Shown here piece by piece: positions 44,769 through 52,619 of a stretch of 64,000 nt of DNA. Below the pieces are notes generated by a model that saw only the letters and a list, made by a program, of their open reading frames with translations, did not search any database and was not told the origin of the DNA. The position numbers were made by a program, and so were the translations under genes. The stretch spans positions 4,935,501 to 4,999,500 of the forward strand of contig NZ_JAUSZH010000001.1 of assembly GCF_030817355.1 (NCBI RefSeq), in the 5' to 3' direction. This stretch comes from Streptomyces sp. V1I1. GTDB taxonomy: Bacteria > Actinomycetota > Actinomycetes > Streptomycetales > Streptomycetaceae. The first letter of the stretch is position 1. Each line of letters begins with the position of its first letter.

Positions 44769-46223
44769 ATGCGTGGATTTCTTGCTTCTTCCGTCGGCGT
44801 CGCGTGCATAGCCGCGCTGATATTTCCGCTTTCGCTGCTCTCCGGCGCGGCCACCGCGCCCCCGCAGGTGCCGGATCTGCCCGGCTCCACCCAGTCGCTG
44901 CCGCTGGCGCCGATCGGGGAGGGGGCGTCGGACCGGTCCCGCGGTCCGGCGACGGAACAGGGGGTCACCGAACATGACGTCAGACCCTTTTCCCTAGTCG
45001 GCGTCGTCTGGGACGACGTGAACGCCGAACTGCGCGGCACGGTCCAGGTCCGAACCCGGGCCGTCGGCTCCGGCGAATGGTCCGGCTGGCAGGACGTGGA
45101 GACCCACAACCACGAGCACGGCGCGGACCCGGACAGCGCGGAGCGCGAGTCGGGGAAGGTGCGTGGCTCCACGGCCCCGCTGTGGGTCGGCGAATCGGAC
45201 GGCGTGGAGGTCCGCGTACGCTCGGAGGCGGCCGGAACGGTGCCGCTGCCGGAGGGCCTGCGCCTCGAACTCGTGGACCCGGGCGAGGGACCCGCGTCGG
45301 GGGGAGCCGCGTCCGGCGAACCGGCGTCCGAGGAGCCCGCGCCCGAGGAACCGGCGTCTGAGGAGCCCGCGTCCGGGGAACCGGCGTCTGAGGAGCCCGC
45401 GTCCGGGGAACCGGCGTCTGAGGAGCCCGCGTCCGGGGAGCCCGCGTCTGAGGAGCCCGCGTCCGGGGAACCGGCGTCCGGGGAGCCCGCGCCTGCGGGA
45501 GCCGACCGGGCGACCGAACCCGCACCCGCACCCCCGGACGGGAACGTGCTCCCGGAGCTGTCACGAGCCGAGACAGAAGCTGAGGTGGACCCGGCCGTGG
45601 CAGGCGCGACGCCGTACATCGGACCGCGCCCCCGCATCATCACGCGCCAGGGATGGGGCGCCGACGAGTCGCTGCGCGAGAAGACCTTCGTCTACACGAC
45701 GTCCGTGAAAGCCGCTTTCGTACACCACAGCGCCACCGGAAACAACTACACCTGCGCGCAGGCGCCCTCCGTCCTGCGCAGTATCTACCGCTACCACGTC
45801 GTGAGCAGTGGCTGGCGCGACTTCGGCTACAACTTCGCCGTCGACAAGTGCGGAAACATCTACGAAGGGCGCGCAGGAGGCGTGGCCAAGCCGGTTCTCG
45901 GCGCGCACACCCTGGGATTTAACACGAATAGCGTGGGAATTGCCGTGCTCGGCACGTACAGTCTCTCCACCCCACCGGCCGCCGCGGTCACCGCGGTCGC
46001 CCGGCTGACTGCCTGGAAGCTCGGGCTGTACGGCCGCGATCCGCGAGGCAAGGTGGTGCTGACGTCGGGAGGGAGCGGTAAGTACGCGGAGGGGGTGAGG
46101 GTCAACTTCAATGTCATTTCCGGGCACCGGGACGGATTCTTCACTGAATGTCCGGGTGCCCTCCTCTACAGCAGGCTCGGCAAGGCCCGGAGTGCTGCGG
46201 CCACGTACCAGGGACGCGCCTGA
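44769..46223 (+). CDS. Secreted N-acetylmuramoyl-L-alanine amidase (PGRP/amidase_2) with Pro-rich repeat
   Basis: A 484-residue exported peptidoglycan amidase. A signal peptide (1 to about 26) is followed by a beta domain (DVRPFSLVGVVWDDVNAELR), an acidic repeat (about 178-242) of EEPASGEPAS-type ten-residue units, and the amidase_2/PGRP domain from about 288: RIITRQGWGADESL, AAFVHHSATGN (Zn His), YNFAVDKCGNIYEGRAGG, GAHTLGFNTNSVGIAVLG, and FNVISGHRDGFFTECPG (Zn His and Cys). All zinc ligands are present, so it should cleave the stem peptide from MurNAc. ATG 44769 has AGGA at eight bases. It sits beside LCP genes. Confidence 0.93.
   Translation: MRGFLASSVGVACIAALIFPLSLLSGAATAPPQVPDLPGSTQSLPLAPIGEGASDRSRGPATEQGVTEHDVRPFSLVGVVWDDVNAELRGTVQVRTRAVGSGEWSGWQDVETHNHEHGADPDSAERESGKVRGSTAPLWVGESDGVEVRVRSEAAGTVPLPEGLRLELVDPGEGPASGGAASGEPASEEPAPEEPASEEPASGEPASEEPASGEPASEEPASGEPASEEPASGEPASGEPAPAGADRATEPAPAPPDGNVLPELSRAETEAEVDPAVAGATPYIGPRPRIITRQGWGADESLREKTFVYTTSVKAAFVHHSATGNNYTCAQAPSVLRSIYRYHVVSSGWRDFGYNFAVDKCGNIYEGRAGGVAKPVLGAHTLGFNTNSVGIAVLGTYSLSTPPAAAVTAVARLTAWKLGLYGRDPRGKVVLTSGGSGKYAEGVRVNFNVISGHRDGFFTECPGALLYSRLGKARSAAATYQGRA
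45308..45495. repeat. 30-bp tandem repeat coding for Glu-Pro-Ala-Ser units
   Basis: Approximately six copies of a 30-base period encode EEPASGEPAS in the amidase gene. Adjacent copies are identical or nearly so at the DNA level, including GAACCGGCGTCTGAGGAGCC, which argues for recent expansion. Confidence 0.85.
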
Positions 46224-46330
46224 AACAGGCAACGGACCCCGCACCAACCAACTGCATAAACTGGCCGGTCTCGAACGAGTGACCAAGACGAGTGACCATG
46301 CCGGCCCCAGCAGGAAGCAGAGACGACAAG

Positions 46331-47413
46331 GTGACAGAAGCGATCCTCCTGGTCGGCGGCAAGGGCACCCGGCTGCGCCCGCTCACCGTCAACACGCCCA
46401 AGCCGATGGTTCCGGCGGCGGGCGTCCCGTTCCTCACGCATCAACTGGCACGGGCCAGGGCGGCGGGCGTCGAGCACATCGTGCTGGCGACGTCGTATCT
46501 GGCGGAGGTCTTCGAGCCGTACTTTGGGGACGGCTCCGCGCTCGGCCTCCACCTGGAGTACGTCACCGAGGAGGAGCCGCTCGGCACGGGCGGCGCGATC
46601 CGCAACGTCGCCTCCCGGCTGCGGTCGGGCCCCGAGGACCCCGTGCTGATCTTCAACGGCGACATCCTGACGGGCCTGGACATCGAGGCGCTGGTCACCA
46701 CGCACCGCTCGTCGGGCGCGGACGTTTCCCTGCACCTCACCAAGGTCGAGGACCCGCGGGCGTTCGGGCTGGTCCCGACGGACCGGAGCGGGCGGGTCAC
46801 GGCCTTCCTCGAAAAGCCGCAGACCCCCGAGGAGATCGTCACCGATCAGATCAACGCGGGCGCGTACGTCTTCCGCCGCTCGGTCATCGACACGATCCCG
46901 ACGGGCCGCCCGGTCTCGGTGGAGCGCGAGACGTTCCCCGACCTGCTGTCCTCGGGAGCCCACCTCCAGGGCATGGTCGACTCCACGTACTGGCTGGACC
47001 TCGGCACCCCGCAGGCTTTCGTCCGCGGCTCGGCCGACCTGGTGCTGGGCCGCGCCCCGTCCCCGGCAGTCCCGGGCCGCCGCGGCGACCGCCTGGTCCT
47101 GCCCTCGGCGTCGGTTGCCCCCGACGCCAAACTCACCGGCGGCACGGCCATCGGCGCGAACGCGGTGATCGCCGAGGGCGCCCGCATCGACGGCAGCGCG
47201 GTCCTGGAGGGCGCGATCGTGGAGGAGGGCGCGGTGATCTCCTCCTCCCTCATCGGCGCGGGCGCCCGAATCGGCGCGCGCACGGTGCTGTCGGGTGTGG
47301 TGATCGGCGACGGCGCGGTCGTGGGGGCGGACAACGAACTGCGCGACGGCGCGAGGGTGTGGTGCGACGCGGTGCTGCCGCGGGCGTCGGTGCGCTTCTC
47401 GTCCGACCAGTAG
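46331..47413 (+). CDS. Sugar-1-phosphate nucleotidyltransferase (mannose-1-phosphate guanylyltransferase-like)
   Basis: A 360-residue NDP-sugar pyrophosphorylase. N-terminal nucleotidyltransferase domain: EAILLVGGKGTRLRPLTVNTPKPMVP (split signature GGxGTRLRPLT and Lys in PKPM), EEPLGTGGAIRNVA, LIFNGDILTGLD (metal Asp), and VTAFLEKPQTP. The C-terminal 80-90 residues form hexapeptide left-handed beta-helix repeats (IGANAVIAEGARIDGSAVLEG and the like). GDP-mannose synthesis is the most likely role, feeding wall glycans; UDP or dTDP sugars remain possible. GTG 46331 begins the family's usual MTEAILLVGG; ATG 46292 is an alternative. Confidence 0.9.
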   Translation: MTEAILLVGGKGTRLRPLTVNTPKPMVPAAGVPFLTHQLARARAAGVEHIVLATSYLAEVFEPYFGDGSALGLHLEYVTEEEPLGTGGAIRNVASRLRSGPEDPVLIFNGDILTGLDIEALVTTHRSSGADVSLHLTKVEDPRAFGLVPTDRSGRVTAFLEKPQTPEEIVTDQINAGAYVFRRSVIDTIPTGRPVSVERETFPDLLSSGAHLQGMVDSTYWLDLGTPQAFVRGSADLVLGRAPSPAVPGRRGDRLVLPSASVAPDAKLTGGTAIGANAVIAEGARIDGSAVLEGAIVEEGAVISSSLIGAGARIGARTVLSGVVIGDGAVVGADNELRDGARVWCDAVLPRASVRFSSDQ

Positions 47414-47438
47414 CGGGGTTCCGCCCCGGACCCCGCGC

Positions 47439-47478
47439 CTCAATCGCGGGCGGAAATCAAGCCCGTCCGGCGATTGAG
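47439..47478. repeat. Dispersed-type intergenic palindrome
   Basis: CTCAATCGC and GCGATTGAG form a nine-base perfect stem, with GGGCGG and CCGTCC extending it, downstream of the pyrophosphorylase stop. The sequence, together with the preceding GGTTCCGCCCCGGACCCCGC, matches a palindrome I have seen repeatedly between Streptomyces genes (REP-like). It may act as a terminator here. Confidence 0.6.
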
Positions 47479-47527
47479 GACACTGCCCCCAGTCAGGGGA
47501 AAGCCCGCCGCGGGCGACGCGGGCCCG

Positions 47528-47533
47528 TACTCT
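47528..47533 (+). promoter_or_regulatory. Candidate -10 of a leaderless DNA-glycosylase transcript
   Basis: TACTCT ends seven bases before GTG 47541, and no ribosome site lies in between. Geometry matches the other leaderless candidates in the window. Confidence 0.4.
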
Positions 47534-47540
47534 CGTCACC

Positions 47541-48560
47541 GTGGCAGGACGCTTCGCACAGAACCAACCCACCCGCACCACCGTGCGAGGCGGTCACACC
47601 ACCGTGCCCGCCCCCACCGGCATCCCCAGGCAGGCGTCCGCGTCCCACACCCGCCGCTGGACCCCGCCCGGCCCCCTCGACCTCGGCCTCGTCCTCGGCC
47701 CCCTCCGCCGTGGCCCCGCCGACCCCACCTTCCGTACCACCCCCGACGGATCCGTCTGGCGCGCCACCCGTACGCCCGACGGCCCCGGCACCCTCAGGGT
47801 CGCCCTCCGGCCGGCAGCCGCGCAGGCCGAGGCCGAAGCATGGGGACCCGGCGCACAGTGGCTGCTCGGCCGGCTGCCGGAGCTGCTCGGGGCCCAGGAC
47901 GAGCCGGACCTCTTCGAGCCCCGCCACCGCCTGGTCGCCGCGTCCCAGCGTCGCTGCCCCGGCCTCCGCCTCACCCGCACCGGACTGGTCCTCGAGTCCC
48001 TGATCCCCTCGATCCTGGAGCAGAAGGTCACCACGGACGAGGCGTACCGCGCCTGGCGGCTGCTCGTACGGAAGTACGGCGAGCCCGCCCCCGGACCGGC
48101 CGACGGCGCGCACCGTATGCATGTCATGCCGGACCCGTCCGCCTGGCGGATGATCCCGTCCTGGGAGTGGCACCGCGCCGGCGTCGACAACAAGCGCGCC
48201 TCCACCATCCTGCGCGCGGTCCGCGTCGCCCGCCGTCTGGAGGAGGCAGCGGCGATGGAGCCCCAACAGGCCCAGGAACGCCTGGAGTTGATCCCCGGCA
48301 TCGGTCCCTGGACCTCCGCCGAGACGGTCCAGCGCAGCAACGGCGCCCCCGACGCGGTAACCGTCGGCGACCTGCATCTGCCCGGTATCGTCGGCTACGC
48401 ACTCGCGGGCGACCGCAACGCCGACGACGCGGCGATGCTCGAACTCCTCGCCCCCTACACGGGCCAGCGCCACCGCGCCGCCCGCCTCATCCTTCTCGGC
48501 GGCCGCACCCCGCCCCGCCGCAAGCCGAAGATGCCACGCGTCGACATCGGCGCGCTGTAG
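47541..48560 (+). CDS. DNA-3-methyladenine glycosylase II-like protein (HhH-GPD family)
   Basis: A 339-residue base-excision repair glycosylase of the AlkA-like HhH-GPD superfamily. The helix-hairpin-helix LELIPGIGPWTSAETVQR lies near residues 250-270, followed by AVTVGDLHLPG with candidate catalytic Asp277. The N-terminal half resembles the actinobacterial AlkA-like group (SLIPSILEQKVTTDEAYRAWRLLV). It would remove alkylated bases from DNA. GTG 47541 follows no ribosome site and is probably leaderless. Confidence 0.9.
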   Translation: MAGRFAQNQPTRTTVRGGHTTVPAPTGIPRQASASHTRRWTPPGPLDLGLVLGPLRRGPADPTFRTTPDGSVWRATRTPDGPGTLRVALRPAAAQAEAEAWGPGAQWLLGRLPELLGAQDEPDLFEPRHRLVAASQRRCPGLRLTRTGLVLESLIPSILEQKVTTDEAYRAWRLLVRKYGEPAPGPADGAHRMHVMPDPSAWRMIPSWEWHRAGVDNKRASTILRAVRVARRLEEAAAMEPQQAQERLELIPGIGPWTSAETVQRSNGAPDAVTVGDLHLPGIVGYALAGDRNADDAAMLELLAPYTGQRHRAARLILLGGRTPPRRKPKMPRVDIGAL

Positions 48561-48566
48561 AACGCC

Positions 48567-48597
48567 GAGGGCCCGGTCGGAAACCGACCGGGCCCTC
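48567..48597. terminator. Bidirectional terminator between glycosylase and FG-GAP protein
   Basis: A 14-base perfect stem GAGGGCCCGGTCGG with its complement and an AAA loop lies between two convergent genes, directly past the glycosylase stop. Confidence 0.9.
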
Positions 48598-48611
48598 ATG
48601 CCTCACCTGCG

Positions 48612-51600
48612 TCAGCCGATGGCCATCTTGTTCTTCCAGCCGCCGTCACTGTTGCCGACGATCTCGACTCCGGAGTGCGCCATCTCCCCACGCGAGCCCG
48701 CGTAGAAGCGGACAGCACCGTCCGCCCGCAGCGTCCAGATGTCAGGGATGCCGTCCTTGTTGGCGTCGGGTGTGCCCGCAAGCAGCCGGATGTTGCTGGT
48801 GGCCCAGCCGGAGGCGCCGTACTGCTCGTCCACGCCCTTGGCCGAATTGGCCGCGGCCGCCAGAGAGTTGAGGTCGACACCGCCTGAGGCGCCCGCCTTG
48901 CCCGTACGCAGCAGGAGTCGCCCGGTCACATCGGTCCGGTAGATGAGGTCGGTGACTGAGTCGCCGGTGACGTCCTGGACCGTCACGATGTCGCGTTCCG
49001 TCCACGCGGAGCTGGACAGCTGGGTCGCTTGCTCGACGGACGCGCCGTTGTAGCCGATCAGCACCCAGAAGGCGTCGCCGACGGTGAGAAAGAAGTCGGC
49101 CTTGCCGTCGCCCGTGGCATCGCCGGCGGAGACGATCTGGGTGATGCTGTCCGGGGCCGGCGCGTTCGACGGCAGCAGGATCTGCTGGCGCTTGTCGATG
49201 TTCACGCCGCCGTATCCGTCACCGGGATACACCCACAGCTTACCCTCCCGGCGGGCGACCAGGTCCTGCAGACCGTCGCCGCCGTAGATGTCGCCGAGGT
49301 GGGTGATGAGGGTGTTCTTCCAGTACCCGGACGGGGCCGCGACATAGACGGGGAGCCCGTCGTCACCGTTCGGGTCCTTGGCCGGATTCCCCTTGTACGC
49401 ACCGGACATGGAGTAGTCCAGGTCACCGGTGCCCTTCGTGAGGTCGGTCGTTGACTCGGACGCGTACAGCCGTAGGTTGCCGTTGGCGTCGACGACCAAC
49501 AGGTCGGGGAGCGCGTCACCGGTGAAGTCGCCGGGCTTGTCGGCCTGGTCGCGCGGGGTGACGTAGAAGAAGTACTTCAGCGGCTCCGAGACATGCCCGG
49601 CATCGTCCACCGCTCGCACATACAGGACGTTGGGTCCGGCGAGTGGGGGCTTGGCATTGGACACCGTGGTCAGTGTGGTGACGGCAGCGCCGTTCGTGCG
49701 CGCCACAGAGAAGGGATACGAGGCCTGGTTGAAGCCGTACTCGAACTTCACCACATCGGTCTGCGCGGCCTTGAAGGTGAAGGAGCCCGCGGTGCCGAAC
49801 TTGACCGTGCTCCACTTCGAGTCCTCGGCCTCGTTGTTGAAGCCGTTGTCCTTGGCATCGGCGTCCGGGAAGTGCGGCGAGGTGACGGTCGGCGGCGAAG
49901 GCTTGGCACTGTCGAACACGAACCGGCACGGGGTCTTCGAGGGTGAGTACCCAGAGGTCGCGCCGAACTTGTCGACTGCCTTGGCACGCCACGAGTAGCT
50001 GGTGCCGTTCTTCAGGCCGCTGGTGGAGAAGGGGTCGGTGTGCACCCTCGCCGAGCTGGTCTGGCTGCCGACGGACACTCTGCCCTTGCTGCCGAGCAGG
50101 TTGGCGGTGCTGCCGCCGGTGGGCCACAGATCGAATTGGACCGCCGCGAGATTGTCGTCCTTGTCGCTCGCGTTGGCCCAGAAGGTGAGGGAGGAAGAGC
50201 CGAGGTTGATGTACGGATACGTCGTGTCGCAGCTCAGGCCGGGGTCGAGGTCCAGGCCGGTGGGCGGGTCGGGGGGACGGTTGTAGCTCAGGTCGATGTA
50301 CGGGTCGCTGCCGCCGTTCGCCTGGAACTTCTTCCAGGAGTACTGGGAGTTCTCGTCGGTCGCCCTGAAGCCTATGGTCATCGTCGGCCAGCCGCCCTTC
50401 ACCGCGCGCTGGGCCGTGGACTTGACGTCGAAGGCGACATAGTCGTCACGGCAGTTGCTCTTGTATCCGTGCGCGAAGCTGTCCCGGCCGATCTTGTTGC
50501 CGTCGTTCATCGACGGCGCGTTCTTCCAATTGGTCTTGGAGCTGACCGAGCCCGTGAGGTGCACGGACATGCTGCGCGCCTGGCAGGACCAGGAGTAGGT
50601 GTTCAGGGCCCGCAGAGTGGCCTTGCTGACGGTCGCGCCCTTGAGATCGCGGTCCCAGTCGATGGTGAAGAAGGAACGCGAGGTGCCCCAGGTGTCGGAC
50701 TCGAAGCCGACCCGGGCCTCGTGCGTGCCGCCCTTGTTGAAGTTCTTGCCGTTGTAGAAGTTCGCGTAGGGGTGCCGGCTGTACGCCGTGGTCCAGTCGT
50801 TGGTGTGCTTGCTGACCGAAGGATCGATGAACACCGGGTAGACCGTGCCGGGGTCGGCGAGGAAGTCCTGGTCCGGGATGAACACCCAGTTGCCGTCGTC
50901 CAGATGTGTTTCCACGAGCGTGCCGTTGGAGTCCGGCTGAGGGCCGTTGAGCGAGGGCAGGGAGAGGGTGGCCGCGGCGCCGGTCTGCGAGGGCTCCGGG
51001 GACGGCTCGGACGGAATGGGCGGGACCGTTGATCCGGGTTCGGTGGCGGACGGGTCCGGCGCCTCGTCGGAGGCCTCGGGGAGCACCTCCTTGAAGGGGT
51101 CTTCCACATCGCCGTCCTGGACGGAGTCCGAGGGTTCGGGAGTGGCCGTCTCCGACTCCGCGGGATCCGGCGTCGTCCCGGCAGACTCGGAGGGCAGCAC
51201 CTCGGGTGCCGGGGTGGCATCGCTGCCCGCCTGCCCGTCGGTGAGCGCCGGGACGCCCGAGTTGTCCCACATCAGCGGGGTCGGGGACTCGGCTATGTCA
51301 TTGCCGCCCTGGTCCTGAGCGCTGACGATGCCGGACACCGGGTCCAGGGAGAAGTTGAGGTCGGGAGAGGAGAGCCCGTAGGCCAGGCGCGCGACCCGGG
51401 GATCGGCGGCCGCCGTCCGGTTCTTCACGACGAGCAGCTGGGCGAATCCGTTGTCGTCCGAGGTCAGGACCAGATCCGCGCCCGGGAGGATCTCCGGATA
51501 GAGCGCTCGTGGGCCGTCGATGATGGGCGTAGGAATGGCACCGGGCCACGTCAGCACGATGTCATGGCCGTCGACGGTGATGGTGGCGAGGGTGTTGCCG

Positions 51601-52082
51601 GTACCGGGCGTGATCGCCCCCGGCAGCAGCGAGACGCGCCGCACGGAGTCGCGGGACGCGCGGTTGCCGCCCTTGGCCTTGGTGCCCGCGGAGAAGACCA
51701 TGCGGACGTTGGTGGCCTTGGGGGCCCAGCCGCCCTCCACTCGCTCCAGGTCGGTGTCGATGGCCTTCCACGCGCCGTCGACCTTGGCGCGGATCGGGCT
51801 GGCGTGGATGCGCCGGTGCATCAGCCCGTCGGGCATCGCCCAGGTGGTGGCGTACGACGTGCGCAGCGCGGTCGCCTCAACCGCCTTGCCGGACTTCTTG
51901 GCCTTCACTGCGGCGTCGGCCTCACTCAGCGGCGCGCTCTGCCGGCTGCGTGGCTTGGCCGAAGGTCGCTGCTCCTCGTGGTTGTTCAGGCCCACGTAGG
52001 TGAGGCCGGAGGCCAGGACGACGGCGGCCGCGACCGCGGCGAGTGGTCGGCGTCCGGGCATGCGGCGCCATCTGCTCGTCAT
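48612..52082 (-). CDS. Large secreted DNRLRE / FG-GAP (VCBS) repeat protein
   Basis: A 1156-residue exported protein. After a signal or membrane segment (LAAVAAAVVLASGLTYVGL, about 14-32), a long N-terminal region and an acidic Ser/Pro/Glu linker (about 275-385) precede a DNRLRE-type beta domain (about 410-590: SFFTIDWDRDLKGATVSKATLRALNTYS in parts), fibronectin-like segments, and a C-terminal propeller of FG-GAP/VCBS blades (GDFTGDALPDLLVVD, GDATGDGKADFFLTV, QDVTGDSVTDLIYRT, DANKDGIPDIWTLR), whose Asp-rich loops bind calcium. No enzymatic motif is seen. It is divergent from the RHS toxin gene, a pairing I associate with Streptomyces, so a delivery or adhesion role is plausible. Confidence 0.85.
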   Translation of the reverse strand: MTSRWRRMPGRRPLAAVAAAVVLASGLTYVGLNNHEEQRPSAKPRSRQSAPLSEADAAVKAKKSGKAVEATALRTSYATTWAMPDGLMHRRIHASPIRAKVDGAWKAIDTDLERVEGGWAPKATNVRMVFSAGTKAKGGNRASRDSVRRVSLLPGAITPGTGNTLATITVDGHDIVLTWPGAIPTPIIDGPRALYPEILPGADLVLTSDDNGFAQLLVVKNRTAAADPRVARLAYGLSSPDLNFSLDPVSGIVSAQDQGGNDIAESPTPLMWDNSGVPALTDGQAGSDATPAPEVLPSESAGTTPDPAESETATPEPSDSVQDGDVEDPFKEVLPEASDEAPDPSATEPGSTVPPIPSEPSPEPSQTGAAATLSLPSLNGPQPDSNGTLVETHLDDGNWVFIPDQDFLADPGTVYPVFIDPSVSKHTNDWTTAYSRHPYANFYNGKNFNKGGTHEARVGFESDTWGTSRSFFTIDWDRDLKGATVSKATLRALNTYSWSCQARSMSVHLTGSVSSKTNWKNAPSMNDGNKIGRDSFAHGYKSNCRDDYVAFDVKSTAQRAVKGGWPTMTIGFRATDENSQYSWKKFQANGGSDPYIDLSYNRPPDPPTGLDLDPGLSCDTTYPYINLGSSSLTFWANASDKDDNLAAVQFDLWPTGGSTANLLGSKGRVSVGSQTSSARVHTDPFSTSGLKNGTSYSWRAKAVDKFGATSGYSPSKTPCRFVFDSAKPSPPTVTSPHFPDADAKDNGFNNEAEDSKWSTVKFGTAGSFTFKAAQTDVVKFEYGFNQASYPFSVARTNGAAVTTLTTVSNAKPPLAGPNVLYVRAVDDAGHVSEPLKYFFYVTPRDQADKPGDFTGDALPDLLVVDANGNLRLYASESTTDLTKGTGDLDYSMSGAYKGNPAKDPNGDDGLPVYVAAPSGYWKNTLITHLGDIYGGDGLQDLVARREGKLWVYPGDGYGGVNIDKRQQILLPSNAPAPDSITQIVSAGDATGDGKADFFLTVGDAFWVLIGYNGASVEQATQLSSSAWTERDIVTVQDVTGDSVTDLIYRTDVTGRLLLRTGKAGASGGVDLNSLAAAANSAKGVDEQYGASGWATSNIRLLAGTPDANKDGIPDIWTLRADGAVRFYAGSRGEMAHSGVEIVGNSDGGWKNKMAIG

Positions 52083-52619
52083 GAGCGAGGTTCCCTTTCC
52101 CCCCTCGGAAACCAGTTACGGCATACCGCCGACCGGCCTCCTGTAGCTGGTCACGCGGGCACAGCAAGTCGGGCCCGGGCGTGACGGATGCGAGCAGATC
52201 ATGACCCACGCCGGATCGGCCGTCACGTGTCGGCGAGGGAACCGCCGTTGGGGCTGGTCCGTCTCTGAAGTGAGCCAAAGAGATGTCGCCCTGTCGGACG
52301 AGGCGATGAGCCGCAGTCGGAGATTGGGCCTTTCCGCCGCGAATCCGGGCATAATCCAGGGTGATTTCAGGCCATGTGGACGGACAGGCTCCGTAATGCG
52401 GCAGAAGGCTTGGATCCCCTGATGAGGCACGTCTCGCCGGGTCCTGCGGCTTAACCACGACCCTGCGATGAACATGGCTGATTTGTTGCTGTGATCACCA
52501 TCACTTGATCACTTGTGGTCTGGTCTTTCTTCACGGCTGCCCCACACAATCGCCCCATTCATTGACTTCACCCGCGGTCTGCCCAGGCGCCGCTTTTTGT
52601 CGTCCGGGGGGACTTCGCT
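52083..52619. other. Divergent intergenic region of the toxin locus
   Basis: These 537 bases hold no supported gene. They are lower in GC toward the RHS side (52470-52600) and contain the palindrome at 52490-52512. Divergent promoters for the FG-GAP protein and the RHS protein are expected here, but no clean -35/-10 pair was found. Confidence 0.5.
52490..52512. promoter_or_regulatory. CRP-like palindrome in the divergent toxin-locus promoter
   Basis: TGTGA-TCACCA-TCACT (52490-52505) fits the TGTGA-N6-TCACA pattern of CRP/FNR-family operators with one mismatch. An overlapping perfect inverted repeat, GTGATCA and TGATCAC, spans 52491-52512 with an eight-base spacer. It is 108 bases upstream of the RHS start. 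Binding by the Streptomyces Crp protein is possible but unproven. Confidence 0.4.
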
